A DNA stretch of 64,000 nt from the NCBI RefSeq assembly GCF_003025555.1, contig NZ_PYMH01000001.1, positions 806,001 to 870,000 of the forward strand. Direction: 5' to 3'. Positions 36,638 to 47,073 of the stretch are shown here, piece after piece. Within the stretch, counting starts at the first letter, position 1, and every line of letters starts with the position of its first letter. This DNA is from Photobacterium lutimaris (lineage in GTDB: Bacteria > Pseudomonadota > Gammaproteobacteria > Enterobacterales > Vibrionaceae). The notes beneath the pieces were generated by a model. The model was given only the letters and a program-made list of their open reading frames with translations, was not told where the DNA came from and ran no database searches. The position numbers were made by a program, and so were the translations under genes.

Positions 36638-37588
36638 TCAAAGGCAAGGAATATAGAGGCCAGAGAAAGATTGCTCAAGGGGCTTCAATACTTCGGTTGC
36701 TTTATCTTTTGGGGCGAGGATGCAGACTCGCAACCCTTCGTCGAGCATGCATTGCACTTGTGACGTCAGATTACCAGTATCGTTGTAGGGCTCACGATCG
36801 GCGTCCCTTCGGCACAAATCGACAAAGTCATCATCAGCACCGGCATCGCTAGGGTAGAGAACATATTCTGCCTGTTGCATCAAACGCAGCGCCTTTAAGG
36901 TGAGCAGTTCGGTATCAGCCCCCGTTTCTATCAGGTACAAGGCGGCCTGTGCCTTGTTTATATCTGCCTGATTAATTAATTGTACAAAGACACGCTCTAG
37001 ACACTCATCCCTTTGTGCCTGCTCAACCTCGGGATGGCGGAAAAAGCGTTCCCAAAACTTACGCCTTTCATCAACGGTTGCAAAATGTTGTTTAATCCGC
37101 TCTCGTTGCGCTCCGGCGTAACGGGCTAATAATGATAGGTTATGCGGTAGTTGTGTCTCGAGTTTCTCCCTCAGGTACCGAACTAATACAGGAGATGCCC
37201 CACCACTGGATACGGCAACTTGAATAGGGCTCCTGTCAATAATGGATGGAGTGATGAAGTCACAGTAATCTTTATCATCGACAACATTAATCCAGATTCC
37301 CAGCTTTGTGGCATCCTGGTGGACCTGATGATTAAGGGAGGAATTATTGGTTGTTGCCCAAACTTGATAGCTGCCTTGAAGATCACATTTTTCGTAACAC
37401 TTATTTTTCCAGCGAATATCTCCACTGTTTGATAATGCAGCTAAGTAATTGTGCAGCTTTGGGGAAATAACAGTAATGATGGCGCCTGCTTTTCGCAGTA
37501 AGTCCACTTTTCTGCACGCGACGTCACCACCGCCTACTACTGTTACTTTTTTCTGTTTTACTGAGAGGAAAATCGGGAAATAGTCCAT
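36638..37588 (-). CDS. Precorrin-2 dehydrogenase/sirohydrochlorin ferrochelatase with decayed methyltransferase half
   Basis: A 316-residue protein matching the N-terminal half of CysG. GGGDVA (19-24) binds NAD, the catalytic aspartate is near D105 (NVVDDKDYCDF), and VSSGGASPVLVRYLRE (127-142) holds the usual serine. It makes siroheme from precorrin-2. From about residue 216 it continues with LYLIETGADTELLTLKALRL, clearly related to the start of the uroporphyrinogen methyltransferase domain, but the SAM-binding GAGPGDP is gone and the domain stops after about 100 residues. A separate SUMT (CobA) is therefore needed. Confidence 0.85.
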   Translation of the reverse strand: MDYFPIFLSVKQKKVTVVGGGDVACRKVDLLRKAGAIITVISPKLHNYLAALSNSGDIRWKNKCYEKCDLQGSYQVWATTNNSSLNHQVHQDATKLGIWINVVDDKDYCDFITPSIIDRSPIQVAVSSGGASPVLVRYLREKLETQLPHNLSLLARYAGAQRERIKQHFATVDERRKFWERFFRHPEVEQAQRDECLERVFVQLINQADINKAQAALYLIETGADTELLTLKALRLMQQAEYVLYPSDAGADDDFVDLCRRDADREPYNDTGNLTSQVQCMLDEGLRVCILAPKDKATEVLKPLEQSFSGLYIPCL

Positions 37589-37922
37589 ATTATATATTCT
37601 TTATAGGTATATGCTCTGCCGCTAAGCCTCTGACTTGTCGTCATATCTTTTTCTAGTTACTATGAAAACACAGTTTTACAAGCTTTGAAATAATTTGAAA
37701 CACTTGCTTGGTGAAAATATTTCATTACTTATGACTGTTCAGCTTGGATTAAAGGCATAATGCTACTTTATGCAAACTATAATGATATTTTTTTGAAACT
37801 TTAAATAACCTTCAAGTCACTAAAAATTAAGCAAAATGATTGTTCGTTTGTTGATAGTTTCAGTGATTGAATATAACAAACTTTAAGCGTACTTTTTACA
37901 TAAATTTAAGATGGTCGGCAAT
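37589..37922. other. Intergenic region with RND promoter
   Basis: About 330 AT-rich bases between divergent genes. It contains a TATAAT box and an overlapping palindrome (listed separately), and a leader of about 135 bases before the RND adaptor gene. No ORF or strong hairpin was seen. Confidence 0.5.
37755..37783 (+). promoter_or_regulatory. Putative RND promoter with operator-like palindrome
   Basis: TATAAT at 37778-37783 would be the -10. GCATAA-N7-TTATGC (37755-37773) is a perfect inverted repeat covering the -35 and spacer, as expected for a repressor site. No regulator gene is adjacent. Confidence 0.45.
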
Positions 37923-39044
37923 ATGAATAAAAAACTTATGATTGCGACACTGATAAGCTCAAGCCTGCTTGTTGGTTGTGGCGATAAGTTGTCTGGTCCT
38001 GCAGGGGGAATGGCTCCTCTAGTCGCGGTACAGCCAGTAACTGTGATTGATTATCAACAGGGGAAACAGTTTGTAGGAAGAACTGAAGCGATTGAAGATG
38101 TGGCTATCACAGCTCAAGTTTCAGGCTACCTTAAAGCGCGTTCGTTCAATGAAGGAGAGGTTGTTGAAAAAGGGCAGGTCCTTTTTGAAATTGAACCTGC
38201 AGCCTATGAAGCTCGAGTAGCAAGTGCAGCGGCTTCTATTGCACAAGCTGAAGCTACGTTAAAGCGTGCTGACTTAGATTGGAAACGTGGTCAAAATTTG
38301 TTGCCAAAAGGCAGTATCAGCCAGTCTGAATACGATCGTCTTACGGCAGAAAAACTGAGCGCTGAAGCACAGCTTAAAGCGGCAGGTGCCCAGTTGAAAT
38401 CAGCACAAGTTGATTTGTCTTTCACTAAAATTACCGCACCATTTACCGGCCGCATCAGTGATAGTAAGGCCAGTATCGGTGACCTTGTTTCGCCAAACTC
38501 TGGTGTGCTGACAACACTCGTTAGCCTTGACCCTATGCAAGCTTCTTTTAACGTGAGTGAGCGCGAGCGTCTGAATCTAGGTATTGATAGCCTTGACGGT
38601 GCGGGTAGAGGCCAAAGTGATGTTGAAGTTGTCCTTACGCTAACCAACGGTAAAGAGTACGGCGAACTTGGCCAAGTTGACTTCATTGGTAACCGTATTG
38701 ACCTTAAAACCGGTACGATTGCAATGCGTGCAAGTTTTGCCAACCCAGAGCAATCCTTGCTTCCTGGTCAGCATGTTCAAGTATTCCTGCGTGAAAAAGA
38801 GCCTGTAAAGCGTATCGTGATCCCACGTCGTGCTGTTCAAAGTGACTTGGAAGGTGACTTTGTCATGGTACTGGCGGATGAAAATGTTGCCGAACGCCGT
38901 AATGTGGTTTTAGGACCTCAAACCGAACATGGGATCATCATCGCCGAAGGCATTGACAGCGAAGATGTTATTATGACTAAAGGTCTTCAGCGTGTTCGTA
39001 ATGGTGTAACAGTACGACTTGAAGAAACAGGGGCGCAAGAGTAA
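37923..39044 (+). CDS. RND efflux periplasmic adaptor (AcrA/MexA family lipoprotein)
   Basis: A 373-residue membrane-fusion protein with a lipoprotein signal (SSLLVGC, cysteine near residue 19). [19 protein letters not shown] and [15 protein letters not shown] form the lipoyl half-motifs. An alpha-helical hairpin rich in A/Q follows (about residues 95-150), then the barrel segment [11 protein letters not shown]. It links the inner-membrane pump to an outer-membrane TolC-type channel that is not encoded here. The start at 37923 is taken because the lipoprotein signal begins there; 37911 is possible. The pump gene follows after two bases. Confidence 0.9.
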   Translation: MNKKLMIATLISSSLLVGCGDKLSGPAGGMAPLVAVQPVTVIDYQQGKQFVGRTEAIEDVAITAQVSGYLKARSFNEGEVVEKGQVLFEIEPAAYEARVASAAASIAQAEATLKRADLDWKRGQNLLPKGSISQSEYDRLTAEKLSAEAQLKAAGAQLKSAQVDLSFTKITAPFTGRISDSKASIGDLVSPNSGVLTTLVSLDPMQASFNVSERERLNLGIDSLDGAGRGQSDVEVVLTLTNGKEYGELGQVDFIGNRIDLKTGTIAMRASFANPEQSLLPGQHVQVFLREKEPVKRIVIPRRAVQSDLEGDFVMVLADENVAERRNVVLGPQTEHGIIIAEGIDSEDVIMTKGLQRVRNGVTVRLEETGAQE

Positions 39045-39046
39045 TC

Positions 39047-42000
39047 ATGCTAAGTCGCTTTTTTATCCAGCGCCCTAAGTTTGCGCTGGTTATATCAATT
39101 ATTCTAACGCTGGCGGGGGCGATTGCCGTCCTGAATCTGCCTGTGGCGGAATACCCTAAAATCAGTCCGCCATCTGTTGGCGTGACAGCTTACTATTCTG
39201 GTGCTAGTGCAGAAACAGTAGAAGAGGCGATTGCCGATCCGATTGAAGCGTCAGTCAACGGCGTTGAAAACATGATTTACATGTCTTCAAAAAGTGCGAA
39301 CGATGGTTCGTATAGCCTGAATGTGACGTTTGATATCGGTACTGACCCTGACATGGCTCAGGTTAACGTTCAAAACCGTGTGTCTCAGATTGAGTCTAAA
39401 TTACCTGCAGAAGTGCGTATGGTGGGTGTGACGGTTAAGAAGCGCTCCCCTGACTTGCTGATGGTACTTAACTTCTATTCGCCTGAAGGCCGTTATGATG
39501 ACCAGTTCCTGATCAACTACATTAACCTTAATGTGAAAGATCAGCTGGCGCGTGTGACTGGTATCAGTGAGGTTAATGTTATTGGTGGCGGTGAATACGC
39601 AATGCGTGTTTGGCTAAACCCAGAGAAAATGGCCAACCTGAATCTGACCACCTCTGATATTAATGCCGCTTTATCTGAGCAGAATGTTCAGGTTGCAGCC
39701 GGCCAAGTCGGTGCGGCACCATACAACAACCCTCAAGAAGTTCAGTTTAACCTGGTTACTAAAGGTCGACTGCAAACCGTAGAAGAGTTCGAAGATGTCG
39801 TTCTTCGTGCGAACAATGACGGTTCAATGGTATACCTGAAGGATGTTGCTCGCGTTGAGCTGGGTAAGAAATTCTACAGCGGTAACGGCATGTTTCGTGG
39901 TCAGGCAGCCTCAATTGTCGCGCTGAACCTTCAGTCTGATGCTAACGCATTGGAAAGTGGTCAGGCGGTAATGGATTTGCTGGAGCGCATGAGCGCGGAT
40001 TTCCCTGAGGGCATGGAGTACGAGACCAGTTACGATACAACTTTGTTTGTTGCTGAGTCTATCAAAGGCGTTGTTGTTACTCTGATTCAGGCAATCTTGC
40101 TGGTAATCGCTGTAACCTATATGTTCCTTGGCAGTGTACGTTCGACATTGATCCCGGTTGTTGCTATTCCTGTCTCGCTTATCGGTACTTTCGCCATCAT
40201 GTTGGCTGCTGGGTTTACCATTAACACGGTGACGCTGTTTGGTCTTATCTTGGCTATCGGTATCGTGGTGGATGATGCGATTTTGGTTATCGAACAGGTC
40301 GATACCAACATGAAGCGTGACCCAAGCCTGACACCGGCTAAAGCAACCTTGATCGCGATGAAAGAGGTTACGGGTCCGATTGTGACGTCTACGATGGTAC
40401 TGCTGGCAGTATTCATTCCAGTTGCAATGTTGCCTGGGATAACCGGTATTATGTATCGTCAGTTTGCCTTGACGATCTGTATCTCGGTTGTGATCTCATC
40501 GGTCAATGCATTGACGCTTTCACCGGCACTGTGTTCGTTAGTCCTTAAGCAAGGTGGTGGTAATACCGCACGTTGGTTCGAAATCTTTAACCGTGGCCTT
40601 GATAAGGTGACGTTAAAGTATGGCTCGATCGCAGGCTTCATGGTGCGTAAAGTCGCGTTGCTTGTTACTTTCTTTGTACTTGCAGTCGGTGCCGTTACTT
40701 TCCTATCGAAAACAACGTCAACTGCATTTGTACCGACTGAAGATAAAGGTATCTTGCTGGTTAACGTTCAGCTGCCGGACTCCGCATCTCTGTCTCGTAC
40801 TGAAGAAACCACTAAAAAGCTACAGGCAATCCTTGCTGATGAGCCGGGTATTGAGGGGATTACCGTTGCAAACGGTTATGCATTCCTAACAGGTGCCGCA
40901 GCGTCAAACGGTGCATCTTTGTTCATCAAATTGAAAGATTGGGATGAACGAAATGCAATGGACGGAGAGCATTCATCTTTTGCCATTTCGAATCGTGTTA
41001 ATGGTCGAGCTGCGATGGAGCTGCCAGAAGCGATTGTTTTTGCAATGGGTGCACCAGCGGTACCGGGTATGGGTGCTGCGGATGGCTTCGAATTTGTCCT
41101 TGAGGATACCTTGGGTCGAAGTCGAACCGATTTGGCTAATGTCATGGGTGAAATGATTCAGGTAGCAAACCAGCAACCTGAAATCCAGTTTACCTTCAGT
41201 ACATTCCGTGCCAACGTGCCTCACTATTACATTGATGTCGACCGAGTGAAAGCGAAGCAACTCGGTATTCCGTTGACGGAAATCTTCCAAACGCTACAGG
41301 GTAACCTGGGGTCAATGTACGTTAATGACTTTACGATGTACGGTAAGAATTTCCGCGTAACGGTTCAGGCTGACAGTGATTACCGTGATAGCTTAGATGC
41401 GTTGGAGCGATTCCATGTACGTTCATCATCAGGTGAAATGATCCCGCTAAGTACGATCACGTCTGTAAAGCAGGTATTTGAACCTGATGTGGCATGGCGT
41501 TACAACATGTACCGCTCAGCGGTTATTCAAGGTAGTCCAGCGCCGGGTTACTCAAGTGGTGATGCAATCGCAGCCATGGAGCGTGTTGCTGCTGAGGTCT
41601 TACCTCAAGGCTATCAGTATGAGTGGACGGGTATGGCTTACCAAGAAGTTAAAGCGGGTAACCAAGCCATTTACGCCTTTGCACTAGCACTTGTATTTAT
41701 CTACCTGTTTATGGTGGCGCAGTACGAGAGCTGGAGTATTCCGCTGGCCATTATCCTTGTTGTGCCTGTGGCGACATTAGGTTCATTCTTGGCACTGGCT
41801 ATAACGGGGACACCGCTGAACTTGTATGCTCAGATCGGTTTGGTTCTTTTGATTGCGCTGGCAGCGAAGAACGCTATCTTGATTGTCGAATTCGCCAAGA
41901 TTGAGCGTGAAGAGAAAGAACTGGATATTGAACAAGCGGCTGTTCGTGGTGGTAAGCTACGCTTCCGTGCGGTAAATATGACCTCTTGGTCGTTTATCTT

Positions 42001-42199
42001 GGGTATTCTGCCATTGATCTTCGCAAGCGGTGCCGGCCATATCAGCCAGAACTCGCTAGGTATTTCACTGACCGGTGGTCTACTGTGTGTATTGTTAGCC
42101 GGTACTTTCCTTATCCCAGGATTCTTTGCTCTGGTACAGCGTCGTCGTGAGAAATTCCACGGTGGTTCAACCAAGTTGATTCCTCTGGATGATGAATAA
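39047..42199 (+). CDS. RND multidrug efflux permease (AcrB/MexB family)
   Basis: A 1050-residue RND pump, full length. The proton-relay residues are visible: the Asp pair in [14 protein letters not shown] (TM4) and the lysine in [14 protein letters not shown] (TM10). The N-terminus [20 protein letters not shown] and the two large periplasmic loops are as in AcrB. It exports drugs, bile salts or metabolites using proton force with the preceding adaptor. No TetR-type regulator and no outer-membrane factor gene lies beside it. Substrate range cannot be inferred. Operon ends at a strong terminator. Confidence 0.95.
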   Translation: MLSRFFIQRPKFALVISIILTLAGAIAVLNLPVAEYPKISPPSVGVTAYYSGASAETVEEAIADPIEASVNGVENMIYMSSKSANDGSYSLNVTFDIGTDPDMAQVNVQNRVSQIESKLPAEVRMVGVTVKKRSPDLLMVLNFYSPEGRYDDQFLINYINLNVKDQLARVTGISEVNVIGGGEYAMRVWLNPEKMANLNLTTSDINAALSEQNVQVAAGQVGAAPYNNPQEVQFNLVTKGRLQTVEEFEDVVLRANNDGSMVYLKDVARVELGKKFYSGNGMFRGQAASIVALNLQSDANALESGQAVMDLLERMSADFPEGMEYETSYDTTLFVAESIKGVVVTLIQAILLVIAVTYMFLGSVRSTLIPVVAIPVSLIGTFAIMLAAGFTINTVTLFGLILAIGIVVDDAILVIEQVDTNMKRDPSLTPAKATLIAMKEVTGPIVTSTMVLLAVFIPVAMLPGITGIMYRQFALTICISVVISSVNALTLSPALCSLVLKQGGGNTARWFEIFNRGLDKVTLKYGSIAGFMVRKVALLVTFFVLAVGAVTFLSKTTSTAFVPTEDKGILLVNVQLPDSASLSRTEETTKKLQAILADEPGIEGITVANGYAFLTGAAASNGASLFIKLKDWDERNAMDGEHSSFAISNRVNGRAAMELPEAIVFAMGAPAVPGMGAADGFEFVLEDTLGRSRTDLANVMGEMIQVANQQPEIQFTFSTFRANVPHYYIDVDRVKAKQLGIPLTEIFQTLQGNLGSMYVNDFTMYGKNFRVTVQADSDYRDSLDALERFHVRSSSGEMIPLSTITSVKQVFEPDVAWRYNMYRSAVIQGSPAPGYSSGDAIAAMERVAAEVLPQGYQYEWTGMAYQEVKAGNQAIYAFALALVFIYLFMVAQYESWSIPLAIILVVPVATLGSFLALAITGTPLNLYAQIGLVLLIALAAKNAILIVEFAKIEREEKELDIEQAAVRGGKLRFRAVNMTSWSFILGILPLIFASGAGHISQNSLGISLTGGLLCVLLAGTFLIPGFFALVQRRREKFHGGSTKLIPLDDE

Positions 42200-42232
42200 C
42201 TTGCTCGTGGAACACTGAGTGAAGTTCAAACT

Positions 42233-42262
42233 AAAAAGCTCCCATTGATGGGAGCTTTTTTT
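42233..42262. terminator. Terminator of the RND operon
   Basis: AAAAAGCTCCCA (42233-42244) pairs with TGGGAGCTTTTT (42249-42260), followed by TT. It also lies downstream of the convergent protease gene. Confidence 0.9.
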
Positions 42263-42305
42263 ATGGTTCAACTATGACAATTTAAATTGTCTGGTCAATA
42301 ATCGA

Positions 42306-43457
42306 TTAACAAGCTTTACGTCGGAGAAGGGCAAGTGCCGCCAAACTGAATAACCCTGAGATTGGCAAGCTACCACCGCCACCTGAGCCGCCTTTGTTGG
42401 TTCCGCCGTTACCACCTTTACTATCAGGTTTGTCTTCTTTAACTTTTTCAAATGGATCGACATTGAACGTTGACGTTTTGACCTCACTTAAAGTCAACCC
42501 CGTCTTTGCTTCGATCCAGTTGTAATAGCTGGAAAGTTCAGTGTATAAGCCATTCGATTGAGCTGCAGTGTGACCTGCTTGCTTGTACTCACAACTAGGA
42601 CCATTACTGGTGACACCGATGACACGAAGACCTAAATCAGAGTCGCTAGAATAACTTTGGTTCTGCCAAACTAATGGGCCTCCAGAATCACCACGACATA
42701 CGTCTTTCTTTATGTCTGGGCTGTTACTATCAGCACAGATGAAGTGGGATTCATCTTTGTCGAACTCGTACTTTGTATTGCACTGAGTGATCGGAATGCC
42801 ACCAAGCTTGACAATTCTTAAGTTATTAGGAGACTCGTAATCAGGTTCTGTGCTTCCCCAACCAGAAGTTATAAGATTGGCTTTGGAGTAGGCGCCAGTA
42901 TTCCAAGTATTTTGAAAGTCCTGATTAATATTAACTTGCTCTTCAGGAGTTGCGATTTTGATAGGTTTAGCTAATCCATTTTCTAGAAATGAACGATTAA
43001 CCCTCAATAAAGCGATATCATTATCAGCTTTAAAGATCGGCTCAACTTTACCCACGTAACCTTCGTGGTAAATCTTTTCAACAATGGTGAACTTGAATTT
43101 TGGGTCAATGTTTTTTGCGTTCTGAGTCGTATTTTTAATTGTATTGGTACCAGCAATCAAAGTATTACCAATAAAAGCAACAGGGCTAAGATCATTATTG
43201 ACGACACAGTGTGCGGCAGTTACAGCCCAAAATTCGCTGATAATAACAGCACCACAAGCCGACATTGCTGCTGAGTAATCGCTGCTATCAGCCTCTGCTA
43301 ACATGGAAGCTTGCCAAGGGGCGATTAAGCTATTGGATAAGGTGGTAGCATCTTCACCATTTAAGACTCGTGCCTGGATCTGAGGATCACGTGCGTGTGC
43401 AGACAAACTGATGGTGCAGGCTGCGGCCAAGACGATTGGGGTTAATTGGATTTTCAT
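42306..43457 (-). CDS. Secreted trypsin-like serine protease with GlyGly-CTERM tail (copy 1)
   Basis: A 383-residue chymotrypsin-fold protease. Signal peptide to about residue 22; activation site R30-VLNG; catalytic His in TAAHC, Asp in NDIALL and Ser in CRGDSGGPL. The C-terminus has a Gly-rich linker, then SLPISGLFSLAALALLRR, a GlyGly-CTERM sorting signal that rhombosortase processes in Vibrio VesB-type proteins exported by the type II pathway. The ATG at 43457 follows AAGGAC; an earlier in-frame start lacks support. It is paralogous to the next gene, both reading the same way. Confidence 0.9.
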   Translation of the reverse strand: MKIQLTPIVLAAACTISLSAHARDPQIQARVLNGEDATTLSNSLIAPWQASMLAEADSSDYSAAMSACGAVIISEFWAVTAAHCVVNNDLSPVAFIGNTLIAGTNTIKNTTQNAKNIDPKFKFTIVEKIYHEGYVGKVEPIFKADNDIALLRVNRSFLENGLAKPIKIATPEEQVNINQDFQNTWNTGAYSKANLITSGWGSTEPDYESPNNLRIVKLGGIPITQCNTKYEFDKDESHFICADSNSPDIKKDVCRGDSGGPLVWQNQSYSSDSDLGLRVIGVTSNGPSCEYKQAGHTAAQSNGLYTELSSYYNWIEAKTGLTLSEVKTSTFNVDPFEKVKEDKPDSKGGNGGTNKGGSGGGGSLPISGLFSLAALALLRRKAC

Positions 43458-43664
43458 AATGTCCTTGTGTGTTGCTTTGCTGTCATGCCGAGAGTATTTA
43501 ATCAGCAATTGAACGCTGTTTTTATCGCGAGGCATGTTAATCGATTTTTTTTATAAATCCAATCAAAAAAATGCTTTGTTTGATGGTTTTGCTGTAACTA
43601 TAAATCGATTCAATAGGTTAGCGGGGGAGTCATTATTGGTAAGTAAGATGATCTGGTAAAAAAA

Positions 43665-43692
43665 AGCCCCTATCGGTAATCGTTGAGGGGCT
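43665..43692 (-). terminator. Terminator of the upstream protease gene (copy 2)
   Basis: AGCCCCT (43665-43671) pairs with AGGGGCT (43686-43692). On the minus strand it is followed by a run of T. It separates the two protease genes into their own transcripts. Confidence 0.75.
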
Positions 43693-43756
43693 CTATTCAT
43701 AATTTTGCCACGTTAAGAGTTAAGCTGAATCAACTGGCTAGCGCTTAATGAATGTC

Positions 43757-44851
43757 TTAATCGCGTAGTCGGCGGCGTAGAATACCAAGTACAGCTAGTC
43801 CGAATAACCCTGAGAGAGGCAAGCTACCACCGCCTGAACCACCGGAGCTGGTACCTGTCTTGCTCTCTGGATCACTGACTTTAGCAAATGGGTCAGTGCT
43901 AAAACTTGGTGTAGTTTGTGATGCTAGATCTAACCCCGTTTTGGCTTCGATCCAGTTATAGTAATAAGCGAGTTCAGTATAAAGACCATTTTTTTGTGAA
44001 TCAGTATCACCACGGTCTTTTAAATGGCAGTATGGACCATTGCTCGTTACGCCAATAACCCTAAGGCCGAAGTCATCATCGCTGACTTTTTCCTGTACCT
44101 GCCAGACTAATGGCCCACCTGAGTCACCACGGCATACGTCTTTTTTAATTGCCGGGTTGTTGCTGTCAGCGCAAACAAAGTGTGAACTTTCACTGAGCGG
44201 GTAGTCAGCATTACAATCAGTCATTGGAATGCCGCCTAATTTAACGACCATTAATTCATTAGGTTGTTCAAAATTTGGTTCAGTGTAACCCCATCCGGAG
44301 GCGATGAGGTTCGCTTTTGAATAGCCGCTTGGGTTCCAACTATTGGCGAACTGGGTATTAGCCGCCTCTTGCTCTTGCTGGGTGGCCACTTTAATCGGTT
44401 TAGCCACGTCAAGCATCGAACGGTCGACTTTTAACAACGCGATATCATCATCTAGCGCGGGGCTGCTCAAGTACCCACGGTGAACAATTTTTTCTGTTAT
44501 CGTGAATTTAAATTTGTCATCGATATCGTCCGCAGTACCACTCTGGTTTTTGACTATATTTGTGCCTGCTATCAGTGTGTTACTCATAAAAGGCTCGATG
44601 CAATGCGCAGCGGTAATAGCCCAAAAATCACTGATAACAACAGCTCCACAACCTGATGTGATATAAGTGCCATCGTTTAGTTGTGGCTCAGTTAGGAAAG
44701 CGGCCTGCCATGGTAAAAGCAAATCAGATGAAAGTTTACTTGCTTCTTCACCGTTCAATACACGTGTTTGAATATTGGATTCATCAGCGAAACTAGGAGC
44801 AACGGACAAGCAAGCCAACGCGACAGCAACGGGGGTATATTTTAATTTCAT
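43757..44851 (-). CDS. Secreted trypsin-like serine protease with GlyGly-CTERM tail (copy 2)
   Basis: A 364-residue paralogue of the neighbouring protease with the same parts: signal peptide, R30-VLNG activation site, TAAHC, DDIALL, CRGDSGGPLVWQ, and the tail GGSLPLSGLFGLAVLGILRR. Differences are mainly in surface loops (deletion near the S/D-rich loop after QAAFL). AAAGGATGAT precedes the ATG. Similarity continues in the DNA upstream of both genes, so promoters were duplicated too. Likely extracellular or surface-held, acting on host or environmental proteins. Confidence 0.9.
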   Translation of the reverse strand: MKLKYTPVAVALACLSVAPSFADESNIQTRVLNGEEASKLSSDLLLPWQAAFLTEPQLNDGTYITSGCGAVVISDFWAITAAHCIEPFMSNTLIAGTNIVKNQSGTADDIDDKFKFTITEKIVHRGYLSSPALDDDIALLKVDRSMLDVAKPIKVATQQEQEAANTQFANSWNPSGYSKANLIASGWGYTEPNFEQPNELMVVKLGGIPMTDCNADYPLSESSHFVCADSNNPAIKKDVCRGDSGGPLVWQVQEKVSDDDFGLRVIGVTSNGPYCHLKDRGDTDSQKNGLYTELAYYYNWIEAKTGLDLASQTTPSFSTDPFAKVSDPESKTGTSSGGSGGGSLPLSGLFGLAVLGILRRRLRD

Positions 44852-45185
44852 ATCATCCTTTTTCTTGTTTTTTTGAGCTAAATAAAAAAGTTGGCCATCG
44901 ATAGATGGACGGTGTTAAACACATCGGCCAACAATGCTCTTGCTAGTAAATGTACATTGTTTTTATGAAAGGTATGGTAAAGACAGTGATTAATATTTCC
45001 AGTCAAAAAAGTGCTATGTGTGACGAGGTTACCAATTATTCACTGGGTCAATGCATTTTTGGGTTTTTATTGGTAAGGGGTGAATGTTGATCTAATGCAA
45101 AGCCTTGAGATCTTCTGATCGTTATTATTGTAGTAGCACGTTATACTGCAATCTGATATTGAGTATTAACAAAGAGTTGCAGTAT
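44852..45185. other. Intergenic region homologous to the one before protease copy 1
   Basis: About 330 bases. Segments at 44957-44980 and 44997-45030 resemble 43517-43541 and 43557-43587 (for example TCAAAAAAGTGCTATGTGTG against TCAAAAAAATGCTTTGTTTG). This indicates that the duplication included regulatory DNA. Confidence 0.5.
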
Positions 45186-46010
45186 ATGACTTATAAGCAT
45201 GTCATTGGCTTTGGTGTTGCAGGCAATTTTGCTGGCCACTTAGAGCAAGCTGGTGAAGACAAAGATTTCTTAGCGGTAGAAGTTAAAGAAGCGGTACAGC
45301 CAAAAGCGATTTTTCCTTTTTATGTACCATCAGAGAAGGCTGGGTTCCTTTCTACTTACCCATTGTCATCTGATACCATTATCCCCCCAAACGATGCTGA
45401 TAACCTGCAAATTGAACCTGAAGTGGCATTGATTTGTGATATTGAATATCAAGACAAAAAGGTTGTTGCGATTAAGCCGCATGGTTTCGCTGCATATAAT
45501 GATTGCTCTATTCGCAAGCCGAATGCAAAGAAAATCAGTGAGAAGAAAAACTGGGGAGTGGAGACCAAAGGGATTTCATCACACGTGATTGAAATCGATC
45601 ACCTTCGTGAAGGCGGCAAGTTGGATAACTTCCGTATTGCTAGCTTCCATAAGCGAGGCGACACCATTTCGCGCTACGGTGAAGACAGTCCTGTAATCGG
45701 TTATAGCTATTTCCACGAAAAGCTACTGAACTGGATTGTTGATCGTATGAACCATCAGCAAGATGTTGGCCCAACAGAAAACATTGCTGATTTTCTGGAA
45801 AGTGCAGGTTACCCATCACAGGCTGTGATCAGCATTGGTGCGACTCGCTACACTGAGTTTGGTGAATCGACATTCCTGAAATCAGGGGATACCAGTATGG
45901 TCGTTGTTTACGATGGTACAGTTTACAGCCCTGAGGAAATCACAGTGATGGCAGAAAAGCAGTTGTTTGCCGAGCAGGGTATTTCTGCCTTGGTTCAGTC
46001 TGTCGCTTAA
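45186..46010 (+). CDS. DUF5718 family protein
   Basis: A 274-residue soluble protein that I recognise as DUF5718. It has no signal peptide. It has segments such as IGFGVAGNFAGHLEQAGE at the start, FPFYVP, EPEVALICDIEY, KPHGFAAYNDCSIRKPNAKK and SIGATRYTEFGESTFL. The EVALICDIEY and NDCSIR parts recall the fumarylacetoacetate hydrolase fold, but I would not assign a reaction. The ATG at 45186 was chosen because the conserved N-terminus begins there. Single gene with a strong terminator. Confidence 0.75.
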   Translation: MTYKHVIGFGVAGNFAGHLEQAGEDKDFLAVEVKEAVQPKAIFPFYVPSEKAGFLSTYPLSSDTIIPPNDADNLQIEPEVALICDIEYQDKKVVAIKPHGFAAYNDCSIRKPNAKKISEKKNWGVETKGISSHVIEIDHLREGGKLDNFRIASFHKRGDTISRYGEDSPVIGYSYFHEKLLNWIVDRMNHQQDVGPTENIADFLESAGYPSQAVISIGATRYTEFGESTFLKSGDTSMVVVYDGTVYSPEEITVMAEKQLFAEQGISALVQSVA

Positions 46011-46017
46011 GCCAATG

Positions 46018-46048
46018 AAAAAGCACTGTGAAAACAGTGCTTTTTCTA
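46018..46048. terminator. Terminator of the DUF5718 gene
   Basis: AAAAAGCACTGT (46018-46029) pairs with ACAGTGCTTTTT (46034-46045) around GAAA. A very stable tetraloop hairpin. Confidence 0.9.
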
Positions 46049-46080
46049 CTTTTACGTTACAGGGTCGCGTACTGGTTATC

Positions 46081-47073
46081 TTATAGTCGCCAGAACAACT
46101 CTAATGAGCCATTTGAATTTGAGCGGTGCTTATTTTCTTTAAACTCTGGTGTATTGGTTGCAAAGCTCAGGCTAACTCCCCATTTGGGCTGATAGTATAC
46201 GCCGCCAAAAACGGCTGTTGCTTGCCAATGTTCAACGTTAGTATCGGGTACTTCACTTGGTCGGTCACCGTCAATGGTAATATCGTTGAGGCGATAACGC
46301 CCTTCGATGCCGGTAAATAGGAAATACCCAGAACGACTTGAAGATAGCACGCCAATATCAACGAAATTGCCTGGTGAGAACCCTGTTGTACCAAAGTTGC
46401 TAGCCAAATCATTACCCCAGCGAGCAACACCACCTACAGCAACTTCACTCTGGTAATTACCAACATTTATTCTACCAACACCACTTAAATCGTAGTCATC
46501 CATTAAGTAAGCTTGGTTGCGGGTAAGCAATCGGTGGCCTTGATACCCGAGATTGAAGACGAGTGTATTTTTAATCTGGTAATCCCAACCCATCGGCTCA
46601 TCGGAGCCAACGATCTCATGAATGAATTTTTGACCTTGTTCAGCGAACGAATTGGGGCCAATGACTCCGAGCATCAGGCTGAACTTATCGACGAAGGTCG
46701 GTGTGTATTGATAGGCACTAGATTCTAAAAAGAGTAGGCCGGCATAGGGACGTTCATTTTCCGGTGGTTCAATAGACTCAATATCCTCAGGGGTCCACAT
46801 CTGTTGCCCGAGTGTTAAACTCCAACCTTGTTTCGTTCCTTCTTTAAGGGGTAGGTATTGACTAAACTGGCGGATAGGCGTTGGTGCGGTTTCTGCTAAA
46901 TTTGATGAGAAGGGTGAATTGTACTCAAGAAAAATACCATTGGTGTAATTCTGGTCGGTACCGACAATGCCGTCATTGTCCATGGAAAACGAAAAGCTGC
47001 CTGAATTGTATGCGAAGGTACTGGGAGCGAACGCAGAAAGACAAGCCAAAAGTACGGGTGGAAATTGTTTCAT
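46081..47073 (-). CDS. LpxR-type outer-membrane lipid A deacylase
   Basis: A 330-residue outer-membrane beta-barrel of the LpxR/DUF2219 family, with a signal peptide to about residue 21. The active-site motifs are DNDGIVGTDQNYTNG (N33/D34 and T43) and GPNSFAEQGQKFIHEI with the catalytic histidine; both match the LpxR pattern. It ends in F-W-R-L, an outer-membrane C-terminal pattern. LpxR removes the 3'-acyloxyacyl group of lipid A, altering immune recognition and membrane properties. The ATG at 47073 follows AAGGAT. Single gene. Confidence 0.87.
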   Translation of the reverse strand: MKQFPPVLLACLSAFAPSTFAYNSGSFSFSMDNDGIVGTDQNYTNGIFLEYNSPFSSNLAETAPTPIRQFSQYLPLKEGTKQGWSLTLGQQMWTPEDIESIEPPENERPYAGLLFLESSAYQYTPTFVDKFSLMLGVIGPNSFAEQGQKFIHEIVGSDEPMGWDYQIKNTLVFNLGYQGHRLLTRNQAYLMDDYDLSGVGRINVGNYQSEVAVGGVARWGNDLASNFGTTGFSPGNFVDIGVLSSSRSGYFLFTGIEGRYRLNDITIDGDRPSEVPDTNVEHWQATAVFGGVYYQPKWGVSLSFATNTPEFKENKHRSNSNGSLELFWRL

